Under the pieces are notes generated by a model, which was not told the origin of the DNA, made no database searches, and saw only the letters and a list, made by a program, of their open reading frames with translations. Shown here in pieces: positions 36,827-45,346 of a DNA stretch of 64,000 nt; position 1 is the stretch's first letter, and every line of letters starts with the position of its first letter. The translations under genes and the position numbers were made by a program. This stretch comes from Agrobacterium leguminum (GTDB lineage Bacteria; Pseudomonadota; Alphaproteobacteria; Rhizobiales; Rhizobiaceae): NCBI RefSeq assembly GCF_015704895.1, contig NZ_JADQWB010000020.1, forward strand, positions 1 through 64,000, given 5' to 3'.

Positions 36827-37735
36827 ATGATAGCACTCCTTTTGAAAAACGGTCGCCGGGCGGCCTCTCTGGTCGGGCTTGCCCTGCTGCCTCTCATGAG
36901 CGGCTGCCTTTTCGTGACGGATACGACCCGGATGGACCCGGATGTTTTCGTCAGGGAAACGGCGCCGGTATTCAATTTCAACTCCGTCAGCTCCAATCGC
37001 CAGCCGGAACTGCCGCCGCAGCCGGGCCAGCTTTCGACGCGCCCGCCGGATCTGTTCAGAACCCGCTTCCATCAGGAATACGGTCCGCCGGTGCGCGGGC
37101 AGGGGCTGCAAGCCCCGCAGGTGCAGGGTTTTAACGCGCAGCAGCCGCAGGGCCAGACGATGGCCTATGGCCTGCCGGTCTCCAATCCGCTGCACCGGGT
37201 CATGTATGGCCCGATCCGCGATGAGGACCGCTCGCTGCCGGCCATTCCCTATGGCCGCATCGATCCGCGTTATCTCAGGCAGGAAGTGAGCTACCAGACG
37301 GCGGAAGCCCCCGGCACCATTATCGTCGATACCAGACAGCATTTTCTCTATCTCGTGCAGTCCGGCGGCAAGGCGATCCGTTACGGCGTTGGGCTGGGGC
37401 GCGACGGTTATGCCTGGTCGGGCCGGGGCAAGATCCAGTGGAAGGCGAAATGGCCGCGCTGGACGCCGCCGGATGAAATGGTCAAGCGCCAGCCGGAACT
37501 CGCCTCCATCTCCGCCGCCAATGGCGGCATGACGCCCGGTCTCAACAATCCGCTCGGCGCGCGTGCGCTTTATATCTTCAAGGATGGCAAGGACACGCTT
37601 TACCGCGTGCATGGCACGCCGGACTGGCAATCCGTCGGCAAGGCGACGTCCTCCGGCTGCGTGCGCATGCTCAATCAGGATGTGATCGATCTCTACGAGC
37701 GTGTGCCGCAAGGGGCGCAGATTGTGGTTATCTGA
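36827..37735 (+). CDS. L,D-transpeptidase lipoprotein (YkuD family)
   Basis: 302-residue envelope enzyme that forms 3-3 peptidoglycan cross-links or attaches proteins to peptidoglycan. The lipoprotein signal ends with lipobox LMSGC (Cys27). The YkuD domain occupies the C-terminal half, with the catalytic HGTPDW...SSGCVRM (Cys278). The Gln/Pro-rich stretch between (about 45-110) looks like a flexible spacer. A paralogue with the same catalytic block follows 155 bases downstream. The start lies near the divergent ATPase promoter region. Confidence 0.9.
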   Translation: MIALLLKNGRRAASLVGLALLPLMSGCLFVTDTTRMDPDVFVRETAPVFNFNSVSSNRQPELPPQPGQLSTRPPDLFRTRFHQEYGPPVRGQGLQAPQVQGFNAQQPQGQTMAYGLPVSNPLHRVMYGPIRDEDRSLPAIPYGRIDPRYLRQEVSYQTAEAPGTIIVDTRQHFLYLVQSGGKAIRYGVGLGRDGYAWSGRGKIQWKAKWPRWTPPDEMVKRQPELASISAANGGMTPGLNNPLGARALYIFKDGKDTLYRVHGTPDWQSVGKATSSGCVRMLNQDVIDLYERVPQGAQIVVI

Positions 37736-37890
37736 ACACGTTCTAAAAGAAAGAGATATTGGACCCATTCCGCCAGCGCCTTGTGACTGGCTTTTAGCGG
37801 TCGGTTAACTATTTTCGCAATACGCATGACACGGAACAAATGACGTACAACGGCGATATAGCCGTTCGAAATGTGGGACAAACCGGCCTT

Positions 37891-38616
37891 ATGACAAGCA
37901 CCGACACAGATCTTTCCAGACGCACCTTCCTTTCCCTTCTCGGCATCTCCTCCGCTTCGCTTCTCGCAGGCTGTGCCTCATCAGGTCCGGGAGGCGCCAT
38001 TCGCCAGCAGGCAAGCGCCATCGGCAGCGATTTCCGGCAGATGTTCTCGCCGGGCGTCAGCGATGCGGAACTGGCCGTCATGTACGGCTCGGTTGAGGAT
38101 GGCGGTTACGTCATTCCCGCTGTCCCCTATCAGAAAATCGACCGCCGTTATTACCGCCAGCGGGTTGTCGACCCGACCGGCGAACGCCCCGGCACCGTGG
38201 TTGTCGATACGCGCTCGCGCTTCCTTTATGTCGTGGAGCAGGGCGGCAGCGCCATGCGTTACGGCGTCGGCATCGGCCGCGAAGGTTTCGCCTGGTCGGG
38301 CGAGGGCGTCATCCAGTGGCGTCAGAAGTGGCCGAAATGGACCCCGCCGGACGAAATGGTCGCCCGCCAGCCGGAACTGGTCAAATATTCCTCCAAGAAC
38401 GGCGGCATGCCGCCGGGCCTGAAGAACCCGCTCGGCGCACGCGCCCTTTATATCTTCCAGAACGGCAAGGATACGCTCTACCGCCTGCACGGTTCGCCGG
38501 AATGGAACTCCATCGGCAAGGCCGTCTCCTCCGGCTGCGTGCGCCTGATGAACCAGGACGTCATCGATCTTTACGACCGCGTGCCGCAGAAGGCGCGTGT
38601 CGTGGTCTGGCAGTAA
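37891..38616 (+). CDS. L,D-transpeptidase, Tat-type lipoprotein (YkuD family)
   Basis: 242-residue paralogue of the preceding gene without the Gln/Pro spacer. The N-terminus has SRRTFLSLLGI and lipobox LAGC (Cys28), a twin-arginine lipoprotein signal, so it may be exported folded, unlike its Sec-type neighbour. The catalytic HGSPEWNS...SSGCVRL has Cys216. I chose the ATG at 37891; an earlier start at 37840 adds 17 residues. A strong terminator follows. Confidence 0.9.
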   Translation: MTSTDTDLSRRTFLSLLGISSASLLAGCASSGPGGAIRQQASAIGSDFRQMFSPGVSDAELAVMYGSVEDGGYVIPAVPYQKIDRRYYRQRVVDPTGERPGTVVVDTRSRFLYVVEQGGSAMRYGVGIGREGFAWSGEGVIQWRQKWPKWTPPDEMVARQPELVKYSSKNGGMPPGLKNPLGARALYIFQNGKDTLYRLHGSPEWNSIGKAVSSGCVRLMNQDVIDLYDRVPQKARVVVWQ

Positions 38617-38636
38617 GCCGAAAACGCTTCGAATAA

Positions 38637-38663
38637 AAAGGCGGCCCTGTGCCGCCTTTTTCT
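38637..38663. terminator. bidirectional terminator between ldt and ohrR
   Basis: AAAAGGCGGC and GCCGCCTTTT pair around CCTGT, followed by TTCTTTTT on the plus strand and by a T-run on the minus strand. It serves both convergent genes. Confidence 0.88.
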
Positions 38664-38671
38664 TTTTGGGG

Positions 38672-39130
38672 TTACGGACGGCTGAGACTGTCCTTAAGCG
38701 CATTCACCCGGTCGCGAATCTGCACCAGCTCTTCCAGCCCGCAGCCGGTGGCGCTGCCGATTGCCGCCATGATCTTCACGCCCTCTTTTTTGAGGTTTGC
38801 GCCCTTCGGCGTCAGGGCCACCAGCACCTGCCGCTCATCCACCGTGCCGCGCTTGCGGGTAATCAGCCCCGCATGTTCGAGCCTCTTCAGCAGCGGCGAC
38901 AGCGTGCCCGAATCGAGGCCCAGCATTTCCCCGAGCGCCTTGACGGTGGATGTTTCCTTTTCCCATAGCGCCATCATCACCAGATATTGCGGATAGGTCA
39001 GCCCGATCGGGTCGAGCAGCGGCTTATAGGCGCGCGTGAAGGCGTGTGCCGCGCCATAAAGGGCAAAACATATCTGCTGGTCCAGCCTCAATAGGCTTTC
39101 CATTTTCTTTTCGTCGCCCTCTGCGTCCAT
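38672..39130 (-). CDS. ohrR: organic hydroperoxide resistance regulator OhrR
   Basis: MarR-family peroxide sensor of 152 residues. The reactive cysteine is Cys21 in LDQQICFALY, and a second cysteine (Cys130, ATGCGLEE) could form the disulfide of two-Cys OhrR proteins. LGLDSGTLSPLLKRLE is the recognition helix. It represses the divergent ohr until organic hydroperoxides oxidise it. The intergenic region holds an OhrR-type box. Confidence 0.94.
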   Translation of the reverse strand: MDAEGDEKKMESLLRLDQQICFALYGAAHAFTRAYKPLLDPIGLTYPQYLVMMALWEKETSTVKALGEMLGLDSGTLSPLLKRLEHAGLITRKRGTVDERQVLVALTPKGANLKKEGVKIMAAIGSATGCGLEELVQIRDRVNALKDSLSRP

Positions 39131-39267
39131 TTTCCTGCTCCAAAATCAACCGGGAAGGGAACAATCAGCCCCCGCTTTCGGTTCCTGCCGCATGGATGCG
39201 CGGCGAAATTTCGTGAAAATTATCGCAAAAAACAAAATTTCATTCAATGCGCAAAACTATATTGCGA

Positions 39268-39280
39268 ACAATTTAATTGT
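39268..39280. promoter_or_regulatory. OhrR box between ohrR and ohr
   Basis: ACAATTTAATTGT is a perfect inverted repeat (ACAATT-T-AATTGT) matching the known OhrR operator style. It lies 43 bases before the ohr start in the divergent region. Confidence 0.82.
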
Positions 39281-39322
39281 GCGTTATAAGATGCCCAACA
39301 CCAACCCGAAGGAGTAAATGTC

Positions 39323-39745
39323 ATGCCCATTCTCTACACGACCAAAGCATCCGCCACCGGTGGCCGCGCCGGCAACGCCAAGTCGGAAGACGGCGTTCTC
39401 GACGTGACGCTGACCGTTCCGAAGGAGCTGGGCGGCGATGGCGCCCGTGGCACCAATCCGGAGCAGCTTTTCGCAGCCGGTTATTCCGCCTGCTTCCTAG
39501 GCGCGCTGAAATTTGTCGCCGGCAAGGAAAAGGTAAAGATTCCTGAAGACACGACTGTGACGGCAACCGTCGGCATCGGCCCGCGCGAAGACGGCGGGGG
39601 CTTCGGCATCGAAGTGTCGCTGAAGGCCAATATTCCGGGCGTCGAGCGCGAAGTCGCCGAAAAGCTGGTTGCCGCCGCTCACATCGTCTGCCCGTACAGC
39701 CACGCCATGCGCACCTCCACGGAAGTGCCGGTCTCGGTGGCCTGA
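39323..39745 (+). CDS. ohr: organic hydroperoxide resistance peroxidase Ohr
   Basis: 140-residue thiol peroxidase that reduces organic and fatty-acid hydroperoxides with lipoylated or dithiol donors. Cys57 (AAGYSACFLGA) and Cys123 (HIVCPYSHAM) are the catalytic pair, and TNPEQLFAAGYSAC is the family signature. AAGGAG precedes the ATG. It is divergent from its regulator and ends in a clear terminator. Confidence 0.95.
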   Translation: MPILYTTKASATGGRAGNAKSEDGVLDVTLTVPKELGGDGARGTNPEQLFAAGYSACFLGALKFVAGKEKVKIPEDTTVTATVGIGPREDGGGFGIEVSLKANIPGVEREVAEKLVAAAHIVCPYSHAMRTSTEVPVSVA

Positions 39746-39779
39746 TCCAATTCGCGTGAGTAAGCTATCTGAACAATGG

Positions 39780-39808
39780 GGCCGGGTTCATCCCGGCCTT
39801 CTTGTTTT
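39780..39808 (+). terminator. terminator of ohr
   Basis: GGCCGGG (39780-39786) and CCCGGCC (39792-39798) pair around TTCAT, followed by TTCTTGTTTT. Confidence 0.85.
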
Positions 39809-39829
39809 CAGAAAGAAAAATGCTATATT

Positions 39830-39843
39830 CTTTCCAAGGAAAG
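39830..39843. promoter_or_regulatory. 6-bp inverted repeat before the antitoxin gene
   Basis: CTTTCC-AA-GGAAAG lies 10 bases before the antitoxin ATG, overlapping the Shine-Dalgarno and just after TATATTC. Antitoxins of this class autoregulate, so this is a candidate operator. Confidence 0.5.
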
Positions 39844-39853
39844 GATATGCGCC

Positions 39854-40237
39854 ATGAATATTCACGCCAAGAGCGCCATGGATCCCGCCTCGCAGGGCAG
39901 GGTCGTCACCAAGGCCGTTATCGCCGCCGCCGAGCGGCTGGGCCTGAATGCCGCGCGCACGGCCGATATTCTCGGCGTTTCCGCCCCCACCGTGTCGCGC
40001 ATGAAACGGCTCGATTTCCTGCTGGAGCCGGGCGCCAAATCCTTCGAGCTTGCGGTGCTGCTAATCCGGGTTTTCCGCTCGCTGGATGCGATTGCCGGCG
40101 GCGATGAGGCCGTGGCGAAAAACTGGCTGCGCAATCACAATGTTGCGCTGAACGCCGTGCCTGCTGACAAACTGACCACCATTACCGGATTGATCGATGT
40201 CCTCTCCTATCTGGACGCCCGCCGCGCTCCTGTCTGA
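39854..40237 (+). CDS. Xre/MbcA/ParS-type antitoxin (DUF2384)
   Basis: 127-residue antitoxin of the RES-Xre class. The N-terminal helix-turn-helix region (AERLGLNAARTADILGVSAPTVSRM, in part) precedes the DUF2384-like C-terminus with LLIRVFRSLDAIAGGDEAVAKNWLRNHN, which blocks the RES toxin active site in known pairs. The ATG at 39854 follows AAGGA. It overlaps the toxin start by 41 bases, typical of such operons. Confidence 0.88.
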   Translation: MNIHAKSAMDPASQGRVVTKAVIAAAERLGLNAARTADILGVSAPTVSRMKRLDFLLEPGAKSFELAVLLIRVFRSLDAIAGGDEAVAKNWLRNHNVALNAVPADKLTTITGLIDVLSYLDARRAPV

Positions 40238-40958
40238 AAAACGCGCCGTATCGGGAAAATACTGGCGGCTGGTGGAAGCGCAGCATCAGGTATCCACCAT
40301 GAAACTGGTGGATACGGTGGAGGAGCAATCGCTGCTGGAAGATATTCTGGAGACGAGCAAGCGGCCGTTTCCGCCGGAATGCGCCGGTTTCGATTATCTT
40401 CTCGCCACGCCCTTCCGGTATGGAGCCGCCTATCCGCATGGTTCGCGCTTCCGCCGCGCGGGCTATACCGAAGGCGTTTATTACGCCGCCCAGAAAGTGG
40501 AGACGGCGCTCGCCGAAATGGCCTTTTACCGGCTGCTGTTTTATGCCGAATCGCCGGGCACGCCGCTGCCCGCCAATCCCGCCGACTATTCCGCCTTCGC
40601 CGCCCGTATCGCCACCGATGCCGCACTCAACCTGACGAAACCGGAACTGAGCCGGGATGCTCGTCTGTGGACCGATCTGCAGAATTACGAGCCGTGCCAG
40701 GCGCTGGCCGATCAGGCGCGTCTGGCGAAGATCGAGGCTATCCTCTATCGCTCGGTCCGCGACCCCGCCGGCGGCCTCAACATCGCTGTTCTGTCGCCGA
40801 AGGCTTTTGCCGCGAAGACACCGGTGGAACGGATGAGCTGGCGTATCCACCTGTCGAAAACGGGGGTGCAGGCGCTCTGCGAATTTCCGATGCGCAGAAC
40901 GGGTTTTGCGATTTTGGATTTCGCCGGCGATCCACGCCTCGCCAGCCTTTTGGGCTGA
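40197..40958 (+). CDS. RES-domain toxin (NAD+-degrading)
   Basis: 253-residue RES-domain protein. In studied pairs such as MbcT and ParT the toxin consumes NAD+ by phosphorolysis, hydrolysis or ADP-ribosylation. Conserved Arg, Glu and Ser residues of the name-giving motif are visible (YWRLV, GRFRRAGYTEGVYY-like block, LAEMAFYR). At 253 residues it is longer than the minimal domain. It overlaps the antitoxin gene and probably relies on coupled translation, so toxin never exceeds antitoxin. Confidence 0.88.
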   Translation: MSSPIWTPAALLSEKRAVSGKYWRLVEAQHQVSTMKLVDTVEEQSLLEDILETSKRPFPPECAGFDYLLATPFRYGAAYPHGSRFRRAGYTEGVYYAAQKVETALAEMAFYRLLFYAESPGTPLPANPADYSAFAARIATDAALNLTKPELSRDARLWTDLQNYEPCQALADQARLAKIEAILYRSVRDPAGGLNIAVLSPKAFAAKTPVERMSWRIHLSKTGVQALCEFPMRRTGFAILDFAGDPRLASLLG

Positions 40959-40981
40959 CGGGCGTTTGCTTTTCAAGACCA

Positions 40982-42493
40982 TCAGGCCGAGGCGAAAAAC
41001 CCTTCGGGATCGTCGACTTCCACCAGCCTGCGCTTGTCGATCAGCCAGAAGCGGGTTCCGACAGCCCGCACGAAACTCCTGTCATGCGAGACGAAGACGC
41101 AGCTGGCCTCGCGGCCGATGATTTCCGCCTCCAGCGCTTCCTGCCCCTCAATATCCAGATGGTTGGTGGGCTCGTCCAGCAGGTAGAAATTCGGCTCCGC
41201 CAGCCGCAGCGCCAGCATGGCAAGCCGGGCCTTCTGCCCGCCGGAAAGGGCGGCGATGCGACGTTTCTGCATTTCCATATCGATCCCGGCGCCCGCGAGC
41301 AGGCCGTGGATGCGCTGGTCGCCAATATCGAAGCGGCGGGACAGCAGTGAAACGGGCGTGCTGTCGTCATCGATCTCGGCGAGCGATTGATCGACATATC
41401 CGGCTACCAGCGAGGGCGTGGCCTTGATGCCGTCTATCTGGCCTGCACCCGATACAGCCGCCTGCAGAAGCGACATCAGCCGTGTCTTGCCGACGCCGTT
41501 GCGGCCGAGAATGACGATGCGGTCTCCCTGACGGACAAATTGCCGGCCGGTGCGAAACAGCAATGTTCCGTCCGGCGTCGAGACCGGCACATCTTCCAGA
41601 GTGACCAGAACCCTGGCATGGGTGCCGCGATTGGCGAGCTGGATCTTGCCGGCGGATCGCTCGATATGGGCGGGCCGCGCCTTCTCCTCGATCTTTTCCG
41701 CACGCTCACGCAATTGCTTGGTCTTGACGGTCAGAAGATCGCTGCCGGAATTGATGCCGATATTGTTGAGCTTGGCGGCCTGCCGGCGCAATTGCTGGGC
41801 GGTTTTCATGTCGCGCTGGAAACGCCGCTCATCGGCGGCATCCTCTTCTTCCAGCACCGCCCGTGCGTGGCCATAGGGCAGCCGGAACAGCGCCGAATTT
41901 TCCGGCCGCAGGAACAGCGTGCTCCTGGTGACATTATCGAGAAAAGCGCGGTCATGGCTGACGATGATGACAGCCGTATCGCGCGGCAATTCACCGAGCC
42001 AGTTTTCCAGCACATTGATCTTTTCGAGGTCGAGATGGTTGGTCGGTTCGTCGAGCAACAGCACATCCGGCTCGGTGATCCATGCCCGCGCCAGCATGGC
42101 CAGCCTCTGCCAGCCGCCGCTCAGCTCTTTCAGGCGGCGCTCGCGGAACGGCTCCGGCACCAGCATGGCGTCGAAAATAATGTCGGCGCGCCAGCTCTCG
42201 CTGTCGATCGTGTCCGCCGGCAGGACGGAAAGCACGGCGTCCCGCATCGTCCGTTCCATAAGCGGCGAGGGCAGATGCTGGTGGACGATGGACTGCGTCA
42301 GCCCGCGCAGCCGGGTGATATCGCCGCTGGTGGGCTCCATGTCACCGGAAAGGCAATGGAGAAGGGTGGATTTGCCGCAGCCATTGGCGGCGACGATGCC
42401 GATGCGGTCTCCCGCATTCACCGTGAGGCTGAGATTTGAAAAAAGCGGCTTGCCCAGAATGATTCCGAGGTTTCGAAGCGTGACGATGGTCAT
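40982..42493 (-). CDS. ABC-F family ATPase
   Basis: 503-residue soluble protein with two ABC domains and no transmembrane segments. Walker A motifs are NGCGKST (38-44) and NGVGKT in the second half; signatures LSGGWQ and LSGGQK are both present, with LLLDEPTNHLD and LLDEPTNHLDIEG. A charged linker of about 80 residues joins the domains. ABC-F proteins act at the ribosome E site as translation factors or antibiotic protectors; which subtype this is cannot be told here. The ATG at 42493 fits the family N-terminus; the long upstream extension is not coding-like. Confidence 0.9.
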   Translation of the reverse strand: MTIVTLRNLGIILGKPLFSNLSLTVNAGDRIGIVAANGCGKSTLLHCLSGDMEPTSGDITRLRGLTQSIVHQHLPSPLMERTMRDAVLSVLPADTIDSESWRADIIFDAMLVPEPFRERRLKELSGGWQRLAMLARAWITEPDVLLLDEPTNHLDLEKINVLENWLGELPRDTAVIIVSHDRAFLDNVTRSTLFLRPENSALFRLPYGHARAVLEEEDAADERRFQRDMKTAQQLRRQAAKLNNIGINSGSDLLTVKTKQLRERAEKIEEKARPAHIERSAGKIQLANRGTHARVLVTLEDVPVSTPDGTLLFRTGRQFVRQGDRIVILGRNGVGKTRLMSLLQAAVSGAGQIDGIKATPSLVAGYVDQSLAEIDDDSTPVSLLSRRFDIGDQRIHGLLAGAGIDMEMQKRRIAALSGGQKARLAMLALRLAEPNFYLLDEPTNHLDIEGQEALEAEIIGREASCVFVSHDRSFVRAVGTRFWLIDKRRLVEVDDPEGFFASA

Positions 42494-42877
42494 GAAGTCG
42501 TCTCTGGCAAGACGGACCCGTGACGAACCGTGGTCTGCCACAGGCAGTACGGGGTTTCGGTTCGGGGTGATCCGTCGTGAAAACATGCGCAACGGCAGAC
42601 AAGCTGCATTCTGCGCGGCCTTTTGGGCAAACCAGAGTGTTGGTGTTCCGGTCAGCCCTGCAAACGTGTCTGCAGGGCAAAAAGGTGGCAGAGCTGACGA
42701 TTGCGCCAGAAGCAGGAAATATCCATGCGAAGCCTCCTTTCTTGAAACGGGTTGAACCGCTTCACCATTAGCAGCGGCGGTTGTTCGAGGCAACGGCTTT
42801 TGCAATGGCAGGCGGTGGGGGAGAATGCGGCAAGCCCGCACTCTCCCGTTTTAATCCGGCGCTCGCCTGAGCGGCCT
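42494..42877. other. intergenic stretch upstream of the ABC-F gene
   Basis: 384 bases lie between the ABC-F start and the YciI stop. I see no supported gene. A long untranslated leader is possible, and several ABC-F genes are controlled by leader attenuation, but I found no clear leader peptide with Shine-Dalgarno or stem-loop. Confidence 0.4.
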
Positions 42878-43300
42878 TTATTGCTTGGCGACACGCGCGC
42901 GCAGTTCTTCCACATGCGCGGCGATTTCCGGCGTTACGGCGTCGCCGAAGTCTTCCATTTCGAACATCGGGCGAATTTCGATTTCGCTGCGCTCCAGCAT
43001 CGGGTTCGGGCAGCGTTTCACCCAGGCCACGGCCTCGTCCATGTCCTTCACAGTCCAGATCCAGAAGCCGGCGACCAGCTCGTTGGTGTGCGGGAAGGGG
43101 CCGTCGATAACCGTACGGCTGTCACCGTCGAACACAACCCTCTTGCCCTTGGAGGAGGGGTGCAGGCCGTCGCCGGATTGCATGATGCCGGCATTGACCA
43201 GTTCCTCGTTGAATTTTCCCATCGCCTCGATCAGCTCGGTCGTGGGCATGACGCCGTCTTCGCTGCTTTTGGTGGCTTTTACAAAAACGATTGCACGCAT
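42878..43300 (-). CDS. YciI/DGPF-family protein
   Basis: 140-residue protein of the YCII-related (DGPFAETKE) family, with RTVIDGPFPHTNELVAGFWIW containing the family motif. Function is unsettled; some members are linked to sigma-factor clusters or degradative enzymes. The ATG at 43300 has AAGGAGG at 7-base spacing, better than the ATG two codons earlier. It lies 102 bases after the MarR stop on the same strand, so the two may be co-transcribed. Confidence 0.85.
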   Translation of the reverse strand: MRAIVFVKATKSSEDGVMPTTELIEAMGKFNEELVNAGIMQSGDGLHPSSKGKRVVFDGDSRTVIDGPFPHTNELVAGFWIWTVKDMDEAVAWVKRCPNPMLERSEIEIRPMFEMEDFGDAVTPEIAAHVEELRARVAKQ

Positions 43301-43402
43301 GATCATTCCTCCTTGATTGCGCTTTCTTCGTAGTGTCGCTCCCCGGCACGACGGCCGGATGACATTGTCGCCGACAAAAGTGGCGTCATGCCGTCAATTC
43401 TC

Positions 43403-43849
43403 TCAGCCGAGGTCGATAAGGTCGCGGCGCAGCCGGTCGGGGTCGCCGCTGCCGATGCGGGCTTCGATTTCGGCATGGGTCTGTTCCCAGATGGGGAAGG
43501 CGGCGGCGAGCACGGCCATGCCGTCCGCCGTCAGCCGCAGCCGCTTGCCGCGCTTGTCCTTCGGGTCCTGCTCGATGCTGACCAGCCCGCGCCGCTCCAG
43601 CGGCTTCAGCGCCGCCGTCAGCGTCGTGCGGTCCATGGCCAGAAGATTGGCGACCGGTCCCATCGGTGGCGGCTCGGGTCGGTTGAGCGACATCAGCAGC
43701 GAAAATTGTCCATTGGTGATGCCCACCGGCTTCAGCGCATTGTCGAACAACCGCGCCAATGCCCGTGCGGCGCGCTGCGCATGCAGGCACAGACAGGCAT
43801 CCCGCACGAAAAGAGTTGTCGAAAAAGGAATCACGCTGGCGTTTGACAT
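43403..43849 (-). CDS. MarR-family regulator
   Basis: 148-residue winged-helix repressor. VANLLAMDRTTLTAALKPLERRGLV is the DNA-recognition region and DKRGKRLRLTADG the wing. Two cysteines (Cys19 and Cys21 in DACLCLH) near the N-terminus could act as redox sensors, as in OhrR-like proteins. It is divergent from a DUF899-DUF1579-VOC gene set and upstream of yciI, so it probably controls both. A 12-bp palindrome sits upstream. Confidence 0.88.
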   Translation of the reverse strand: MSNASVIPFSTTLFVRDACLCLHAQRAARALARLFDNALKPVGITNGQFSLLMSLNRPEPPPMGPVANLLAMDRTTLTAALKPLERRGLVSIEQDPKDKRGKRLRLTADGMAVLAAAFPIWEQTHAEIEARIGSGDPDRLRRDLIDLG

Positions 43850-43860
43850 GGGATAAATAT

Positions 43861-43872
43861 GTTGATATCAAC
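43861..43872. promoter_or_regulatory. perfect palindrome upstream of marR, candidate MarR operator
   Basis: GTTGATATCAAC is fully self-complementary and lies 12 bases upstream of the MarR start in the region shared with the DUF899 gene. Its style (TTGATATCAA) matches MarR-family operators. Confidence 0.7.
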
Positions 43873-43998
43873 CTAATTAGTCAAGCGGAACTTGATGCCC
43901 CGCAGACTGTTTATTGACTTTCAGCACAGAAATAGCCGGCGCCCACCGTTAAAGCGGGGCGGTGCCGTGGTGAAAGACGGATCCAAGGAGGAAAGATC

Positions 43999-44727
43999 AT
44001 GTCTCATCCCGTCGTTTCGAAAGAGGAGTGGCTTGCGGCCCGCCGCGATCTGCTGGTGAAGGAAAAGGAAATGACCCGCGCCCGCGACAGGCTGAACGAG
44101 GCCCGGCGTGCGCTGCCCTGGGAAGAGGTGACGAAGGATTATATCTTCGATGCCCCTTCCGGCCCCAAATCGCTGAAGGAACTGTTCGGCGCCTGCAGCC
44201 AGCTCATTGTCTATCACTTCATGCTGGCGCCCGACTGGGAGGAGGGCTGCGTCGGTTGCTCCTTCTTCGCCGATCATGTCGATGGCGCTTTGATCCACCT
44301 CAAGCATGGCGATGCGGGTTTCGTTGCCGTGTCGCGCGCGCCGCTTGAGAAGATCGAAAGCTACAGGAACCGCATGGGCTGGAAATTCCCGTGGGTTTCG
44401 GCCGAAAGCAGCGATTTCAACTACGATTATCAGGCCTCGTTCCGTGACGAGGACATGGCCAAAGGTGAAATCACCTATAATTACCGTGACATGGCGCCCT
44501 ATGGCGACCTGAAGGACCTGCACGGCATCAGCGTTTTCGCCAGGGGCGATGACGGCAAGATCTACCACACCTATTCCACTTACGCCCGCGGCGCGGAGCA
44601 GACGCTCGGCACGCTGATGCTGCTCGATCTGGTGCCAAAAGGCCGTAACGAGGAGGAGGTAATGGATTGGGTGCGCCGCCACGACCAGTATGAGGACGCG
44701 CTGAAGGCGGCAGCCTGCTGCCACTGA
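43999..44727 (+). CDS. DUF899 thioredoxin-like protein
   Basis: 242-residue cytosolic protein of the DUF899 family, distantly thioredoxin-like. ELFGACSQLIVYHFMLAPDWEEGCVGCSFFADH carries the GC..C region that replaces a thioredoxin motif. AAGGAGG precedes the ATG. Members appear in stress or detoxification clusters, but no reaction is established. It ends 27 bases before a DUF1579 gene and is divergent from MarR. The C-terminal ACCCH supplies two further cysteines. Confidence 0.85.
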   Translation: MSHPVVSKEEWLAARRDLLVKEKEMTRARDRLNEARRALPWEEVTKDYIFDAPSGPKSLKELFGACSQLIVYHFMLAPDWEEGCVGCSFFADHVDGALIHLKHGDAGFVAVSRAPLEKIESYRNRMGWKFPWVSAESSDFNYDYQASFRDEDMAKGEITYNYRDMAPYGDLKDLHGISVFARGDDGKIYHTYSTYARGAEQTLGTLMLLDLVPKGRNEEEVMDWVRRHDQYEDALKAAACCH

Positions 44728-44754
44728 AAACGGACGGACGAAGAGGAAACAACA

Positions 44755-45249
44755 ATGGAAATGGAAATCGCCAAGCCGCAGAAGGAACATGAGTTCCTGA
44801 AGAGGATCGTCGGAGACTGGGTCATGACCTCCAGTTCCGGCCATGAGGGCTACGATGCCGACGACCCGTCGCAGCAATTCACCGAGACCGTCCGCTCCGT
44901 CGGCGGCTTGTGGATCATCGGCAACGGCACCGGCAAGATGCCTGACGGCACGGATATGACGGCTGTGATCACGGTCGGTTTCGACCCGGCCAAGGGCAAT
45001 TTCGTCGGCACCTGGGTGGGGTCGATGATGACCAATCTCTGGGTCTACAAGGGCTGGCTGGAAGAGGACGGCAAGACCCTGACGCTGGAAGCGGAAGGCC
45101 CGGCCTTCGACGGTTCCGGCCGCACCGATACCTATCACGACGTGCTGGTGCTGCATGACGACAATCACCGCAGCTTCTCCGGCAGCGTCAGGCAGCCGGA
45201 CGGCACATTCAAGACTTTCATGACATCGGAATTCCGCCGCAAGGCTTGA
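44755..45249 (+). CDS. DUF1579 family protein
   Basis: 164-residue protein of the DUF1579 family, predicted as a small beta-barrel that may bind a hydrophobic ligand. EFLKRIVGDWVMTSS and GLWIIGNGTG are family blocks. GAGGAAACAACA precedes the ATG. It lies between DUF899 and a VOC gene and probably shares their transcript. Confidence 0.83.
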   Translation: MEMEIAKPQKEHEFLKRIVGDWVMTSSSGHEGYDADDPSQQFTETVRSVGGLWIIGNGTGKMPDGTDMTAVITVGFDPAKGNFVGTWVGSMMTNLWVYKGWLEEDGKTLTLEAEGPAFDGSGRTDTYHDVLVLHDDNHRSFSGSVRQPDGTFKTFMTSEFRRKA

Positions 45250-45346
45250 AGCCCTGCGAAAATTTCACCCGAACCACCGGCGCCGCCGCATCCTGCGGCG
45301 GGCGCTTGCCGAAACACACCCGCCAAACCCTCCATAGGAGACGACA

